64,000 nucleotides of DNA from Nonlabens agnitus (lineage in GTDB: Bacteria > Bacteroidota > Bacteroidia > Flavobacteriales > Flavobacteriaceae), in contig NZ_MQUC01000003.1 of the NCBI RefSeq assembly GCF_002994045.1, positions 2,828,501-2,892,500 of the forward strand, given 5' to 3'. The position numbers and the translations under genes are program-made. The notes under the pieces are model-generated. The model was not told where the DNA came from and did no database searches. It saw only the letters and a list, made by a program, of their open reading frames with translations. Shown here one piece after another: positions 52,966 through 62,689 of the stretch. Each line of letters opens with the position of its first letter. The first letter of the stretch is position 1.

Positions 52966-53433
52966 ATGTTGGAAAAGAGAGTTCGTGAGCTGCTAGACGC
53001 AGCATTTGAAGAAAGACCAGACCTGTTTTTGATCGATCTGGATATCACATCTGGAAATATCATTAAGGTGATTATCGATGGTGATCAGGATGTTAAGGTT
53101 GCAGATTGTATTTTTGTGTCTCGCGCCGTTGAACATCAACTAGATAGAGAAGAAGAAGATTTCTCTCTTGAAGTCACTAGTGCTGGAGTAGGTAAACCGT
53201 TAAAGCACCACAGGCAATTTGTCAAAAACATTGGTAGAAAGCTGGAAGTTCTGGATCGTGAGAAGGTAAAGGAGACAGGAACCCTTGAAGCTGCCGATGA
53301 AAATGGTATCAAGATCGTCTGGAAAGTTAGAGAGCCCAAACCAGTAGGAAAAGGCAAAGTTACCGTTGACAAGGAATGGTCAATAGAGTACGATAAAATT
53401 AAGCAAGCAAAAGTTGTTATAACATTTAATTAA
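52966..53433 (+). CDS. rimP: ribosome maturation factor RimP
   Basis: A 155-residue 30S assembly factor. The N-terminal KH-like domain (VRELLDAAFEERPDLFLIDLDI...NIIKVIIDGD) and the family signature LEVTSAGVGKPLKHHRQF are clear, followed by the SH3-like C-terminal domain. It is the first gene of the rimP-nusA-infB operon, with nusA starting 9 nt downstream. An attenuator-like hairpin lies just before the ATG. Confidence 0.95.
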   Translation: MLEKRVRELLDAAFEERPDLFLIDLDITSGNIIKVIIDGDQDVKVADCIFVSRAVEHQLDREEEDFSLEVTSAGVGKPLKHHRQFVKNIGRKLEVLDREKVKETGTLEAADENGIKIVWKVREPKPVGKGKVTVDKEWSIEYDKIKQAKVVITFN

Positions 53434-53442
53434 AAAGTGAAT

Positions 53443-54675
53443 ATGGAAAATCTCGCACTGATCGAGTCTTTTTCTGAGTTTAAAGATGATAAAATGATAG
53501 ATCGCGTCACGTTGATGGCGATCTTGGAAGACGTTTTTAGAAGTGCCTTGAAAAGGAAATATGGTGAGGATGACAATTTTGACATCATTATCAATCCAGA
53601 TAAAGGTGACCTAGAGATATGGCGTAATCGTGTGGTTGTGGCAGATGGTGAGGTTGAAGATGACAATTCTGAGATTTCATTGACTGAAGCGAGAAAAATT
53701 GAGCCGGATTATGAAGTGGGCGAGGACGTTGCAGAAGAAGTAAAACTGATCCAGTTGGGTCGTAGAGCGATACTGGCATTACGTCAAAATCTAATTTCCA
53801 AAATTCACGAGCACGATAATACGAACATCTTCAAGCACTTTAAAGAATTAGAAGGTGAGCTGTATAATGCAGAGGTGCACCACATAAGACATCGCGCTAT
53901 TATTTTGTTGGATGACGACGGTAATGAAATTATCATGCCTAAAGACCGACAAATACCTTCAGACTTCTTCCGTAAAGGAGAAAGTGTGCGTGGTATCATT
54001 GAAAGTGTAGAGTTAAGAGGTAACAAGCCTAATATTATTCTTTCTAGAACATCTCCACGATTCTTGGAGAAGCTTTTTGAACAAGAGATTCCTGAAGTAT
54101 TTGATGGTGTGATTACTGTAAAAGCGGTAGTTCGTGAGCCAGGCGAAAAGGCTAAAGTTGCTGTTGATAGTTATGACGATAGAATTGACCCGGTTGGTGC
54201 CTGTGTAGGTGTTAAGGGTAGCCGTATTCATGGTATAGTTCGTGAGTTAGGTAATGAGAATATTGATGTCATCAACTGGACAGCAAATACTCAATTATAT
54301 ATAGGACGTGCTTTAAGTCCTGCCAAAATCGTTTCCATGGTGATCGATGAGGAAAACAAGAAGGTAGAAGTTAGACTCAACCCAGAAGAGGTTTCTAAGG
54401 CCATAGGTCGTAGAGGTCATAACATTAGACTAGCTGGTAAGCTTACCGGTTATGAAATTGATGTGATAAGAGAAGGAGTTGAGGAAGATGTAGAATTGAC
54501 AGAGTTCTCTGATGAAATCGAAGGATGGATCATAGAAGAACTTAGTAAAATAGGTCTAGATACTGCAAAAAGTGTATTGGAGCAGGATGTAGACGATTTA
54601 GTAAAGCGTACAGATCTGGAAGAGGAAACCATCGTAGCATTGATGAACATCCTCAAGTCAGAATTTGAAGATTAG
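53443..54675 (+). CDS. nusA: transcription termination/antitermination factor NusA
   Basis: A 410-residue RNA-polymerase elongation factor. The N-terminal domain (ALIESFSEFKDDKMIDR, about 1-125), S1 domain (about 130-200), KH1 with GVKGSRIHGIVRELGNENIDV and KH2 with AIGRRGHNIRLAGKLTGYEIDV are present. There are no E. coli-style acidic repeats beyond a short helical C-terminus, as usual in this phylum. ATG at 53443 is chosen over a GTG two codons upstream. It lies between rimP and infB, 26 nt before infB. Confidence 0.96.
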   Translation: MENLALIESFSEFKDDKMIDRVTLMAILEDVFRSALKRKYGEDDNFDIIINPDKGDLEIWRNRVVVADGEVEDDNSEISLTEARKIEPDYEVGEDVAEEVKLIQLGRRAILALRQNLISKIHEHDNTNIFKHFKELEGELYNAEVHHIRHRAIILLDDDGNEIIMPKDRQIPSDFFRKGESVRGIIESVELRGNKPNIILSRTSPRFLEKLFEQEIPEVFDGVITVKAVVREPGEKAKVAVDSYDDRIDPVGACVGVKGSRIHGIVRELGNENIDVINWTANTQLYIGRALSPAKIVSMVIDEENKKVEVRLNPEEVSKAIGRRGHNIRLAGKLTGYEIDVIREGVEEDVELTEFSDEIEGWIIEELSKIGLDTAKSVLEQDVDDLVKRTDLEEETIVALMNILKSEFED

Positions 54676-54701
54676 AAATTAAAGACAACTTTTAGGTATT
54701 T

Positions 54702-57518
54702 ATGGCCGAAGTAAAAAACATGAGACTCAATAAAGTTCTTAGGGAATTCAATATTTCCTTAGATCGCGCAGTGGAACATCTCAATGCCCAAGGTATTGAG
54801 ATCGAGGCTCGTCCTACCACAAAAATAGATGCGACGGTCTATCAAGCACTTGCTGATGAGTTTCAAACAGACAAAAGCAAAAAAGTAGCCTCCAAAGAAG
54901 TTGGTGCAGAACGCAGGAAAGAGCAGGAAGAACTGCGCATCCAACGTGAGCAGGAACAGGAAGAGAGACAGCGCAAGCAGCAACAGGTCATCAAGGCCAA
55001 GGCTGAGGTTACTGGCCCTAAAACGGTTGGAAGTATCGATCTTGATGCCTCTAAAAAAACGGCTCCTGAAAAGGCGACGGATAACGTTGAGGTCAACAAG
55101 CAGCCTGAAGAAAAGATGGCTGAGGCCGTCAAGGAAGCTGTTCAAGAGCCAGAAGTGGTATCCAATAGGCCTAAGGCAGGTGGAACTACCATCAAGGGTA
55201 AAATTGATTTAGATAAGGACAAGCCTAAGAAAGCAGCAGATAAGCCAGCTCCAGAGGCAAAAGCAGAAACTGCAAAAGCACCTGAATCTAAAGAGACTTC
55301 TAAGCCAGCTGAAAAAATTACCACTGATGAGCCTACAGCAAAAGCTGCTGAGACTCCAGTGAAAGAAGAGCCTGCTGCAACTGCTGACGCAGAATCAGGA
55401 GAGTCTGAGGTCATCAAAACAGAATACAAAAAATTAGGAGGCTTAAAAGTGACAGGTCAAAAAATCGACCTTTCCAAATTTGCCAAACCTAAGAAGAAGG
55501 ACGACAAACGTAAGCGCAAACGTATTACAAAACCTGGAGCTGCCGCTGGTGGTGCTAAGGGTAATCGACGTGGCGCACCAAGTGGTGGTCGTAAAAATAT
55601 TGTCAAGGCAGAGCCTACTGAAGAAGAAATCCAAAAGCAGGTAAGAGAAACTCTTGAGAAGCTTCAAGGGAAATCTTCTAAGTCTAAAGCTGCAAGATAT
55701 CGTCGTGATAAACGTGATACGCACCGTGAAAAAGTGGAGGCTCAAGAACAAGAGCAAGCAGAAGACAAGAAAATACAGGTTACAGAGTTCGTAACCGTAA
55801 GCGATTTATCTACCATGATGGATGTGCCAGTGAACCAAGTAATTGGCGCCTGTATGTCATTAGGTATGATGGTGACCATGAACCAACGTCTGGATGCAGA
55901 AACAATGTCAATCGTTGCAGAGGAGTTTGGTTTTGAAATGGACTTCGTTAATGCAGACATTGAAGAGAGTATTGCAGAGGTAGAAGATTCTGAAGAGGAT
56001 CTGGTTTCTCGTGCTCCTATTGTTACCGTAATGGGTCACGTTGACCACGGTAAAACATCCTTACTGGATTACATCCGTGAAGAGAATGTAATAGCAGGTG
56101 AAAGTGGTGGTATCACACAGCACATTGGTGCTTATGGTGTGGAACTGAAAGGCGGTCAAAAAATTGCATTCCTTGATACACCAGGTCACGAGGCGTTTAC
56201 CGCTATGCGTGCACGTGGTGCTCAAGTAACCGACCTTGCTATTATCGTAATTGCTGCAGATGATGATGTGATGCCTCAAACTAAGGAGGCGATAAGTCAC
56301 GCTCAAGCGGCTAATGTGCCGATCATTTTTGCTATCAATAAGGTGGACCGTGATGCGGCAAACCCAGAGAAGATTAAAGAATCTTTAGCTAACATGAATT
56401 TGTTGGTAGAAGATTGGGGTGGAAAAATCCAGTCTCAAGATATTTCAGCAAAAACTGGTTTAGGAGTTGAAGAACTTCTAGAGAAAGTGTTGTTGGAGGC
56501 AGAATTATTGGATCTTAAAGCTAATCCTAATAAGCAAGCGACAGGTACGGTTGTAGAAGCGTTCCTTGACAAAGGTCGTGGATATGTATCTACCATTCTA
56601 GTTCAAGCAGGAACGCTTAAAGTTGGAGATTATGTACTCGCAGGGCGCACGCATGGTAAGGTAAAAGCGATGCAGGATGAGCGTGGTCATGATGTGGCAA
56701 AAGCAGGTCCATCGACTCCAGTTTCTATACTAGGTCTGGACGGTGCGCCACAGGCAGGTGACAAGTTCCATGTATTTGAAGATGAAAGAGAGGCTAAATC
56801 TATTGCTTCCCGTAGAACTCAATTACAACGTGAGCAGTCGGTTAGAACGCAGAAAACATTGTCTCTTGACGAGATAGGTAGACGTATTGCACTAGGTGAC
56901 TTTAAAGAATTGAACTTGATCCTTAAAGGTGATGTGGATGGTTCTGTAGAGGCATTGACGGACTCGTTCCAGAAATTATCTACTGAAGAGATTCAGGTGA
57001 ATATTATTCACAAGGCTGTAGGTGCGATCACTGAAAGTGATGTACTTCTTGCAAGTGCTTCAGACGCGATCATCATTGGATTTAACGTTCGTCCGCAAGG
57101 GAATGCTAGATCAGTTGCAGATCAGGAAGAAGTCGATATTAGAATGTACTCCATCATCTATGACGCGATCAACGATCTTAAAGATGCTATGGAAGGAATG
57201 CTTTCTCCAGAGCTCAAAGAAGAGATCACAGGATCTGCAGAGGTTCGTGCAACCTTCAAGATTTCCAAAGTGGGAACCATCGCAGGTTGTATGGTTCAAG
57301 ACGGGAAAATCTACCGCAACAGCGGCGTGAGATTGATACGCGATGGAGTAGTGGTGTACACAGGTGAGCTCGCTACCTTGAAGAGATTTAAGGACGATGT
57401 CAAGGAAGTGGCCAAAGGCTATGAGTGTGGTATACAAATCAAGAACTACAACGACCTACAGGAAGGTGACGTGATAGAAAGTTTCCGTGAAGTGGAGGTA
57501 AGAAAGAAGCTCAAGTAA
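54702..57518 (+). CDS. infB: translation initiation factor IF-2
   Basis: A 938-residue GTPase that places initiator tRNA on the 30S subunit. The N-terminal IF2_N domain ([20 protein letters not shown]) leads into a long, low-complexity Lys/Glu/Ala/Pro linker (about 75-330). The second IF2_N ([14 protein letters not shown]) precedes the G domain: G1 GHVDHGKT, G2 [11 protein letters not shown]3 DTPGHEAF, G4 NKVD and G5 [12 protein letters not shown]1 and C2 domains follow. It closes the operon with a strong terminator. Confidence 0.97.
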   Translation: MAEVKNMRLNKVLREFNISLDRAVEHLNAQGIEIEARPTTKIDATVYQALADEFQTDKSKKVASKEVGAERRKEQEELRIQREQEQEERQRKQQQVIKAKAEVTGPKTVGSIDLDASKKTAPEKATDNVEVNKQPEEKMAEAVKEAVQEPEVVSNRPKAGGTTIKGKIDLDKDKPKKAADKPAPEAKAETAKAPESKETSKPAEKITTDEPTAKAAETPVKEEPAATADAESGESEVIKTEYKKLGGLKVTGQKIDLSKFAKPKKKDDKRKRKRITKPGAAAGGAKGNRRGAPSGGRKNIVKAEPTEEEIQKQVRETLEKLQGKSSKSKAARYRRDKRDTHREKVEAQEQEQAEDKKIQVTEFVTVSDLSTMMDVPVNQVIGACMSLGMMVTMNQRLDAETMSIVAEEFGFEMDFVNADIEESIAEVEDSEEDLVSRAPIVTVMGHVDHGKTSLLDYIREENVIAGESGGITQHIGAYGVELKGGQKIAFLDTPGHEAFTAMRARGAQVTDLAIIVIAADDDVMPQTKEAISHAQAANVPIIFAINKVDRDAANPEKIKESLANMNLLVEDWGGKIQSQDISAKTGLGVEELLEKVLLEAELLDLKANPNKQATGTVVEAFLDKGRGYVSTILVQAGTLKVGDYVLAGRTHGKVKAMQDERGHDVAKAGPSTPVSILGLDGAPQAGDKFHVFEDEREAKSIASRRTQLQREQSVRTQKTLSLDEIGRRIALGDFKELNLILKGDVDGSVEALTDSFQKLSTEEIQVNIIHKAVGAITESDVLLASASDAIIIGFNVRPQGNARSVADQEEVDIRMYSIIYDAINDLKDAMEGMLSPELKEEITGSAEVRATFKISKVGTIAGCMVQDGKIYRNSGVRLIRDGVVVYTGELATLKRFKDDVKEVAKGYECGIQIKNYNDLQEGDVIESFREVEVRKKLK

Positions 57519-57541
57519 AACCTTGAGGTCATTATAAAAAG

Positions 57542-57575
57542 AAAGCCGTTTCAAGTATTTGAAACGGCTTTTTTA
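57542..57575 (+). terminator. terminator of rimP-nusA-infB
   Basis: A 13-bp stem AAAGCCGTTTCAA/TTGAAACGGCTTT, 4-nt loop, T-run. Confidence 0.9.
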
Positions 57576-57657
57576 TGCTTTGAAATTATTGAGGTGGCTT
57601 GGTTATCAATTTCTGTCAGATCACTGCCACTAGGTCATTTTTAAAATGATCAACTTC

Positions 57658-58032
57658 TTAAGGCTTTAAAACCTTAGCGTTTGGAAAGGTTTTTTTGATC
57701 TCCAGTAATGCGCGGTCAGCTTCTAATCGGCTACTGTATTTTCCTACCCAAACTTTATGGTTGGGCGACTCATACCTTAATTCCGATTTCCAGACCAGGT
57801 CTAGAGCATCATATCTAGACTTCGCGGCATTGGCCGGCTGATTTTCTCCTTGGAAGATGTGTATGGTATAACGATCGTTGAATGCACCTTCCTTATCCAT
57901 GGAAATTTTGGTGGTAATTAAGCGCTCAAGAGTGCTCTCGCTCACCTTGTCGGTTGTCTGTGCCGTGGTCATCTGAAGTGTAAAAATCAGAGCGCCAGCG
58001 CATAATGTGTTTTTGATAGTTTTTCTAATCAT
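57658..58032 (-). CDS. exported SPOR-domain protein
   Basis: A 124-residue protein with a signal peptide (to about residue 25, ending TAQ) and a C-terminal SPOR domain (about 53-122: RYTIHIFQGENQPANA, VWVGKYSSRLEADRALLEIKKTFPNAKVL). SPOR domains bind denuded peptidoglycan glycan strands, so a periplasmic role at septa is likely. It is divergent from the complex III operon. Confidence 0.87.
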   Translation of the reverse strand: MIRKTIKNTLCAGALIFTLQMTTAQTTDKVSESTLERLITTKISMDKEGAFNDRYTIHIFQGENQPANAAKSRYDALDLVWKSELRYESPNHKVWVGKYSSRLEADRALLEIKKTFPNAKVLKP

Positions 58033-58052
58033 AGCAGTATGTTTGGTGAATT

Positions 58053-58068
58053 CGCTTTCGCGAAAGCG
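58053..58068. repeat. 16-bp palindrome, intergenic before the act operon
   Basis: Perfect copy with extended symmetry TTCGCTTTCGCGAAAGCGAA at 58051-58070. Confidence 0.95.
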
Positions 58069-58138
58069 AACATCTATTTAGAACCTTTATAAATTAATTT
58101 CTTCATTATCTCCTCTCAAAATTAAACCATTTATGACC

Positions 58139-58146
58139 TATTTTTG
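58139..58146 (+). promoter_or_regulatory. -7 promoter element of the act operon
   Basis: TATTTTTG matches TAnnTTTG, about 70 nt before the actA ATG. Confidence 0.45.
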
Positions 58147-58216
58147 CAAGGCATTAAAGAAACAGTTGACTACTGTAAATATTGTGCCAAAGTTATCGTA
58201 ATAATTATAGAACGAG

Positions 58217-59578
58217 ATGACAAAAAAGAAATTACATATTTCACTATATCAGTTTATTATCGCTTCCCTTTTTGTGGTTTTCTCCTTTTCTGGAGCGGCT
58301 GCACAAGAGGATGCAACGACCTCTGATGGTGAATCTTCAGCTCCTGTAGAAGCCACTGACGCTCCTGCAGATTCAGGCGCTGGAGGAAACGCGACTCAAG
58401 GAGAAGCGCTATTTAAAGCTAATTGTGCATCCTGCCACAGGCTGTATAAAGATGCAGTAGGTCCTGCGTTATTTAATGTGACGCAAAGACACGATCGCGA
58501 GTGGTTGTATAAATGGATCAAGAATTCATCTGCACTTATCGCAAGTGGTGATGCAGAAGCTGTAGCTCTTTACAATGAATGGGGACAGTCCAACATGAAC
58601 GCTTTCCCGCAATTGAGCAACAGCGATATTGACGATATTCTTGCCTATACGGATACACCTAAGCCAGTTGCTACAACAATCGAAAGAACTGAAGAAGTTG
58701 GTGGTGGAACCGTCGATAATACGATGACCAACAATTTGGTCTTGGGTGCTCTTGCTTTAGTTCTTGTAGTTTTGATCGTTGTTCTTTTTGCTGTCAACAC
58801 GACTTTAAAAAGATTTGCTGCAGCTAACGGTATACAAACGGAGTTTGAAGAAGAAAAGCCTGCTCGTACACCTATTTGGCAATTATTTATACAAAATCAA
58901 TTCCTGGTGTTAGTGTCTGCAGTGTTTCTATTGCTTGCAAGTGCCTACTTTGTGTATGGCGGCTTGATGAGTGTAGGCGTGGATCAAGGTTATGCGCCAG
59001 TGCAGCCTATTCACTACTCACACAGGATTCACGCAGGTGTGAGTCAGATAGAGTGTAAATATTGTCACTCCAGTGTAAGAGAATCTAAGCATGCAGGTAT
59101 TCCATCGCTTAACGTCTGTATGAACTGTCACAAGTCCATCGCTGAGGTTGCCGAATCTACGTATGCAGAAGGAATGGAAGAATACGGTATCGACTATAAC
59201 AAAGAGATCCAAAAGCTTTACAAAGCCACGGGTTGGTCTGATGCAGAGCAAGCGTTTGTAGGTGAAGAGGAGCCTGTAAGATGGGTGCGTATTCACAACT
59301 TACCAGATCTTGCCTACTTTAATCACGCACAGCACGTACAAGCGGGTAACATAGCATGTCAAACGTGTCATGGTGAAGTGCAGGAAATGGAAATCATGTA
59401 CCAATACTCACCATTAACCATGGGCTGGTGTATCAATTGTCACCGTGAGACTAATGTTGACTTACAAGGAAACGGGTATTACGAAGAGATTCATAAGGAG
59501 TTATCTGAAAAGCGTGGCGGTCGCCAATTGACTATCGCAGACTTAGGAGGACTTGAATGTGGTAAGTGCCACTATTAA
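58217..59578 (+). CDS. actA: alternative complex III multihaem cytochrome c subunit (ActA, with fused monohaem domain)
   Basis: A 453-residue exported cytochrome with six CxxCH haem sites: C70, C280, C301, C381, C405 and C448 (first Cys). The signal peptide ends at AAAQ (about 30). Residues about 60-150 form a monohaem class I-like domain, and residues about 172-193 and 225-247 are membrane segments. The C-terminal pentahaem domain is the ActA electron-transfer part. The monohaem domain resembles a separate subunit (ActE) in other alternative complex III operons. The complex oxidises menaquinol and passes electrons to cytochrome oxidase. actB follows after 20 nt. Confidence 0.9.
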   Translation: MTKKKLHISLYQFIIASLFVVFSFSGAAAQEDATTSDGESSAPVEATDAPADSGAGGNATQGEALFKANCASCHRLYKDAVGPALFNVTQRHDREWLYKWIKNSSALIASGDAEAVALYNEWGQSNMNAFPQLSNSDIDDILAYTDTPKPVATTIERTEEVGGGTVDNTMTNNLVLGALALVLVVLIVVLFAVNTTLKRFAAANGIQTEFEEEKPARTPIWQLFIQNQFLVLVSAVFLLLASAYFVYGGLMSVGVDQGYAPVQPIHYSHRIHAGVSQIECKYCHSSVRESKHAGIPSLNVCMNCHKSIAEVAESTYAEGMEEYGIDYNKEIQKLYKATGWSDAEQAFVGEEEPVRWVRIHNLPDLAYFNHAQHVQAGNIACQTCHGEVQEMEIMYQYSPLTMGWCINCHRETNVDLQGNGYYEEIHKELSEKRGGRQLTIADLGGLECGKCHY

Positions 59579-59598
59579 TATTATAGCTTAAGAAATTT

Positions 59599-62500
59599 AT
59601 GGCTACTACTAAAAAATACTGGAAGAGCACAGCACAACTCGATGAGAGCAATGAGATGGTTAAAAATCTCGAGCAAAACGAGTTTGCTACAGCTATTCCT
59701 ACTGAAGAATTTTTAGGAAATGATGAAGTGTTGGAAGCCTCCAGCACTACGCGTCGTGACTTCTTGAAATATGTTGGGTTCAGTACTGCAGCGGCATCAC
59801 TTGCTGCCTGTGAAGGTCCTGTGATCCACTCGGTTCCTTATGTGAACCAACCAGATCGTATCATTCCTGGTATGGCAAACTATTATGCCACTACCATAGC
59901 AGATGGTTATGATTTTGCCAGTGTTGTCATCAAGACACGTGAAGGTCGACCTATCAAGGTTGAAGGGAATCGTGATATTCCTGCACGTGGTAACGCAAAC
60001 GCAAGAGTTCATGCTTCTGTTTTGGGATTGTATGACAACAACAGATTAAAGACTCCTTTAGTTAAAGGTAAAGAAGCAACCTGGTCAGAGCTTGACAAAG
60101 AAGTGCGTCAGCAATTGAATGCCAATGCTGGGAAACAAATTGTTTTCTTGACACAGACATTTGCTAGCCCATCAACAGCTAGACTTATTGAAGACTTTAA
60201 AGCTGCTTATCCTAACGTACGTCAAGTGATTTATGATACTGTTGGTGAAGAAGCTGCTCTTGATGCATTTGAGGCAAAATACTTCCAGCGTGGTCTTGCA
60301 GATTATGATTTTAAGGATGCAGAGTGTATTGTAGGTGTAGGTGCTGACTTTGTAGGTGACTGGCAAGGTGGTGGTTTTGATACCAACTACGCACAGTCTA
60401 GAGTTCCCAAGAATGATAAAATGTCGCACCACATACAGTTTGAGGCTAACATGACTCTTTCTGGTGCTAATGCAGACAAGCGTTATCCTGTAACTCCTAC
60501 AGAGCAAAAACAAATTATTGCTGCGCTTTACAGCAAGTTGGTAGGCGGTTCGGCTAACAATAACCTTTCTGAAAAAGTGAATAAAGCAGTTGAAGAAGCT
60601 GCTCAAAAATTGAGAAGAGCTGGTAGTAAAGCCGTCGTTCTTTGTGGATTGCCTGATCAAGGTGCCCAACAATTGACATTGGAAATCAATGAGCGATTGG
60701 GTAGTACGATCATTGATACAGCAGCGCCGGTGATGACCCGTCAAGGTAACCGTCGCGCCGTAGCTCAATTAGTAAAAGATATGGAAAGCGGTGCTGTAGG
60801 TGCTGTTTTTGTAGCTGGAGTTGATCCAGTATATAGCTATTCTGATAGTGACGCTTTCGCGAAAGCGTGGAAAAATGTACCCTTAACCGTTTCATTTGCA
60901 TCTAGGTTAGATGCAACTGCAAAGGAGTCGATGTATGTGGCTACAACGCCTCATTATCTGGAATCTTGGGGTGATGTAGAAATGAAAAAGGGAACAGTGT
61001 CCCTGATGCAGCCTACGATCAAGCCATTGTTTGACACGCGCCAAATGCAAGATTCACTTTTGAAGTGGTCTGGAAGTGATGTGTCTTATAAAGATTATAT
61101 CAAAACCTTCTCCACTGGAAATGGTGCTTCATGGAATCAATCCTTACAGGATGGTTTTTATGCTGCGGCAGGCTCTGAAACGTTGTCCTCTGGCGATCAA
61201 GTTCCTAACATAAATAATACTTCTGCCTTAAGAGATCTTTCTGGAGCTACCGCTGCTGGTGATTTTGAGTTGGTATTGTACACTAAAATATCAATGGGTG
61301 ATGGTACACAAGCCAATAATCCATGGTTACAAGAATTACCAGATCCTATCACTAGAACGACTTGGGATAATTACCTGACCATCTCGCAAAAGGATGCAGA
61401 TGCTTTAGGTATTGAAAACTTCAACGTTGCCAACGGTGCTCTTGATGGTACATATGCTATCGTGAAAATGGACGGTGTGGAACGTAAGATTCCTGCTTTG
61501 ATCCAGCCAGGACAAGCGCCAGGTACTATAGGTATCGCTTTAGGTTATGGTAGAACTTCGGGCATACAAGAAGAAATGCAAACCGGTGTTAATGCTTTCC
61601 CTTTCTATAAAGATGGGATTTCAGTTCAATCTGTAAGTGTTGAAGCTGCAGGTGAAGTTCATGAATTTGCATGTACACAATTGCAAAATACCATGATGGG
61701 TCGCGATATTATTCGTGAGACAGACCTAGCTACTTATATTGCAGGTGATCAGCATGAGTTTAACCCAATGCCTGAAGTTTCCTTGAATCACATTGAAACT
61801 CCAGTGACATCACCAGATGTTGATCTTTGGGAAAGTTTTGACCGCTCAGTAGGACATCATTTCAATATGTCTATTGACTTGAATGCTTGTACCGGTTGTG
61901 GTGCATGTGTTGTAGCATGTCATGCAGAAAATAACGTACCTGTTGTTGGAAAAACAGAAGTAAGAAGATCCAGAGATATGCACTGGTTGCGTATTGACAG
62001 ATATTACTCATCCACAGATAGTTTTGAAGATGATGAATCCAAAAAAGATGGATTCTCAGGATTGTTTGGTGAGAATGGTTCTCTAGGTGGTTTTGGTGAG
62101 TTGGAAATTCCAGCAGACCAACCGCAGGTAGCTTTCCAGCCTTTGATGTGTCAGCACTGTAACCACGCTCCATGTGAGACGGTTTGTCCAGTCGCAGCAT
62201 CGTCACACGGTCGTCAAGGTCAAAACCACATGATTTACAACCGTTGTGTAGGTACAAGATATTGTGCTAACAACTGTCCATATAAAGTACGTAGATTCAA
62301 CTGGTTCTTGTATAACGGCAATGACGAGTTTGATTACCACATGAATAATGATCTAGGTCGTATGGTGATCAATCCTGATGTTACCGTGAGATCTCGTGGT
62401 GTGATGGAAAAATGTTCTATGTGTATGCAAATGACGCAAATGACCATTCTAGAGGCCAAGAAAGACGGAAGAATGATCAAAGACGGTGAATTTGCAACAG

Positions 62501-62664
62501 CATGTTCCAACGCTTGTTACAATGGAGCTATCAAATTTGGTGATATCAACGATAAGGAGTCTGAGATATTTAAATTGAAGCAACAAGATCGTATGTACCA
62601 CTTGTTGGAAGAAGTAGGAACAGAGCCTAACGTGATGTATCAGGTTAAGGTAAGAAACGTATAA
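59599..62664 (+). CDS. actB: alternative complex III molybdopterin-like/iron-sulfur subunit (ActB)
   Basis: A 1021-residue subunit with a Tat signal (TTRRDFLKYVG, about residues 50-60). The first ~750 residues resemble a molybdopterin oxidoreductase, and in known ActB no cofactor is bound there. The C-terminal part is a ferredoxin module with Cys clusters ACTGCGACVVACH (about 764-775), CQHCNHAPCETVCP (about 850), CVGTRYCANNCP (about 883) and CSMCMQ...ACSNACYNGAI (about 938-975), giving four Fe-S clusters. The palindrome at 60852 is read as AFAKA (about 419-423). actC begins 26 nt later. Confidence 0.95.
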   Translation: MATTKKYWKSTAQLDESNEMVKNLEQNEFATAIPTEEFLGNDEVLEASSTTRRDFLKYVGFSTAAASLAACEGPVIHSVPYVNQPDRIIPGMANYYATTIADGYDFASVVIKTREGRPIKVEGNRDIPARGNANARVHASVLGLYDNNRLKTPLVKGKEATWSELDKEVRQQLNANAGKQIVFLTQTFASPSTARLIEDFKAAYPNVRQVIYDTVGEEAALDAFEAKYFQRGLADYDFKDAECIVGVGADFVGDWQGGGFDTNYAQSRVPKNDKMSHHIQFEANMTLSGANADKRYPVTPTEQKQIIAALYSKLVGGSANNNLSEKVNKAVEEAAQKLRRAGSKAVVLCGLPDQGAQQLTLEINERLGSTIIDTAAPVMTRQGNRRAVAQLVKDMESGAVGAVFVAGVDPVYSYSDSDAFAKAWKNVPLTVSFASRLDATAKESMYVATTPHYLESWGDVEMKKGTVSLMQPTIKPLFDTRQMQDSLLKWSGSDVSYKDYIKTFSTGNGASWNQSLQDGFYAAAGSETLSSGDQVPNINNTSALRDLSGATAAGDFELVLYTKISMGDGTQANNPWLQELPDPITRTTWDNYLTISQKDADALGIENFNVANGALDGTYAIVKMDGVERKIPALIQPGQAPGTIGIALGYGRTSGIQEEMQTGVNAFPFYKDGISVQSVSVEAAGEVHEFACTQLQNTMMGRDIIRETDLATYIAGDQHEFNPMPEVSLNHIETPVTSPDVDLWESFDRSVGHHFNMSIDLNACTGCGACVVACHAENNVPVVGKTEVRRSRDMHWLRIDRYYSSTDSFEDDESKKDGFSGLFGENGSLGGFGELEIPADQPQVAFQPLMCQHCNHAPCETVCPVAASSHGRQGQNHMIYNRCVGTRYCANNCPYKVRRFNWFLYNGNDEFDYHMNNDLGRMVINPDVTVRSRGVMEKCSMCMQMTQMTILEAKKDGRMIKDGEFATACSNACYNGAIKFGDINDKESEIFKLKQQDRMYHLLEEVGTEPNVMYQVKVRNV
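60852..60867. repeat. 16-bp palindrome inside actB
   Basis: Perfect CGCTTTCGCGAAAGCG, read as AFAKA. Confidence 0.95.
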
Positions 62665-62689
62665 TAATTAAGAAACTAATCAACGCATT

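Noticed and set aside
13654..58068. The palindrome as an intrinsic terminator
   Set aside because: No T-run follows most copies, more than half are inside genes, and true terminators with other stems exist next to several copies.
60172..60768. 198-codon minus-strand frame inside actB
   Set aside because: It is antisense to a well-conserved gene, and its translation is Ser/Thr/Cys-rich without motifs.
1529..60867. The 16-bp palindrome as parS or a Noc-type site
   Set aside because: parS (TTTC-N4-GAAA core) and Noc sites have a different centre, and such sites are far rarer than one per 3 kb. Here the core is TTTC-N2-GAAA.
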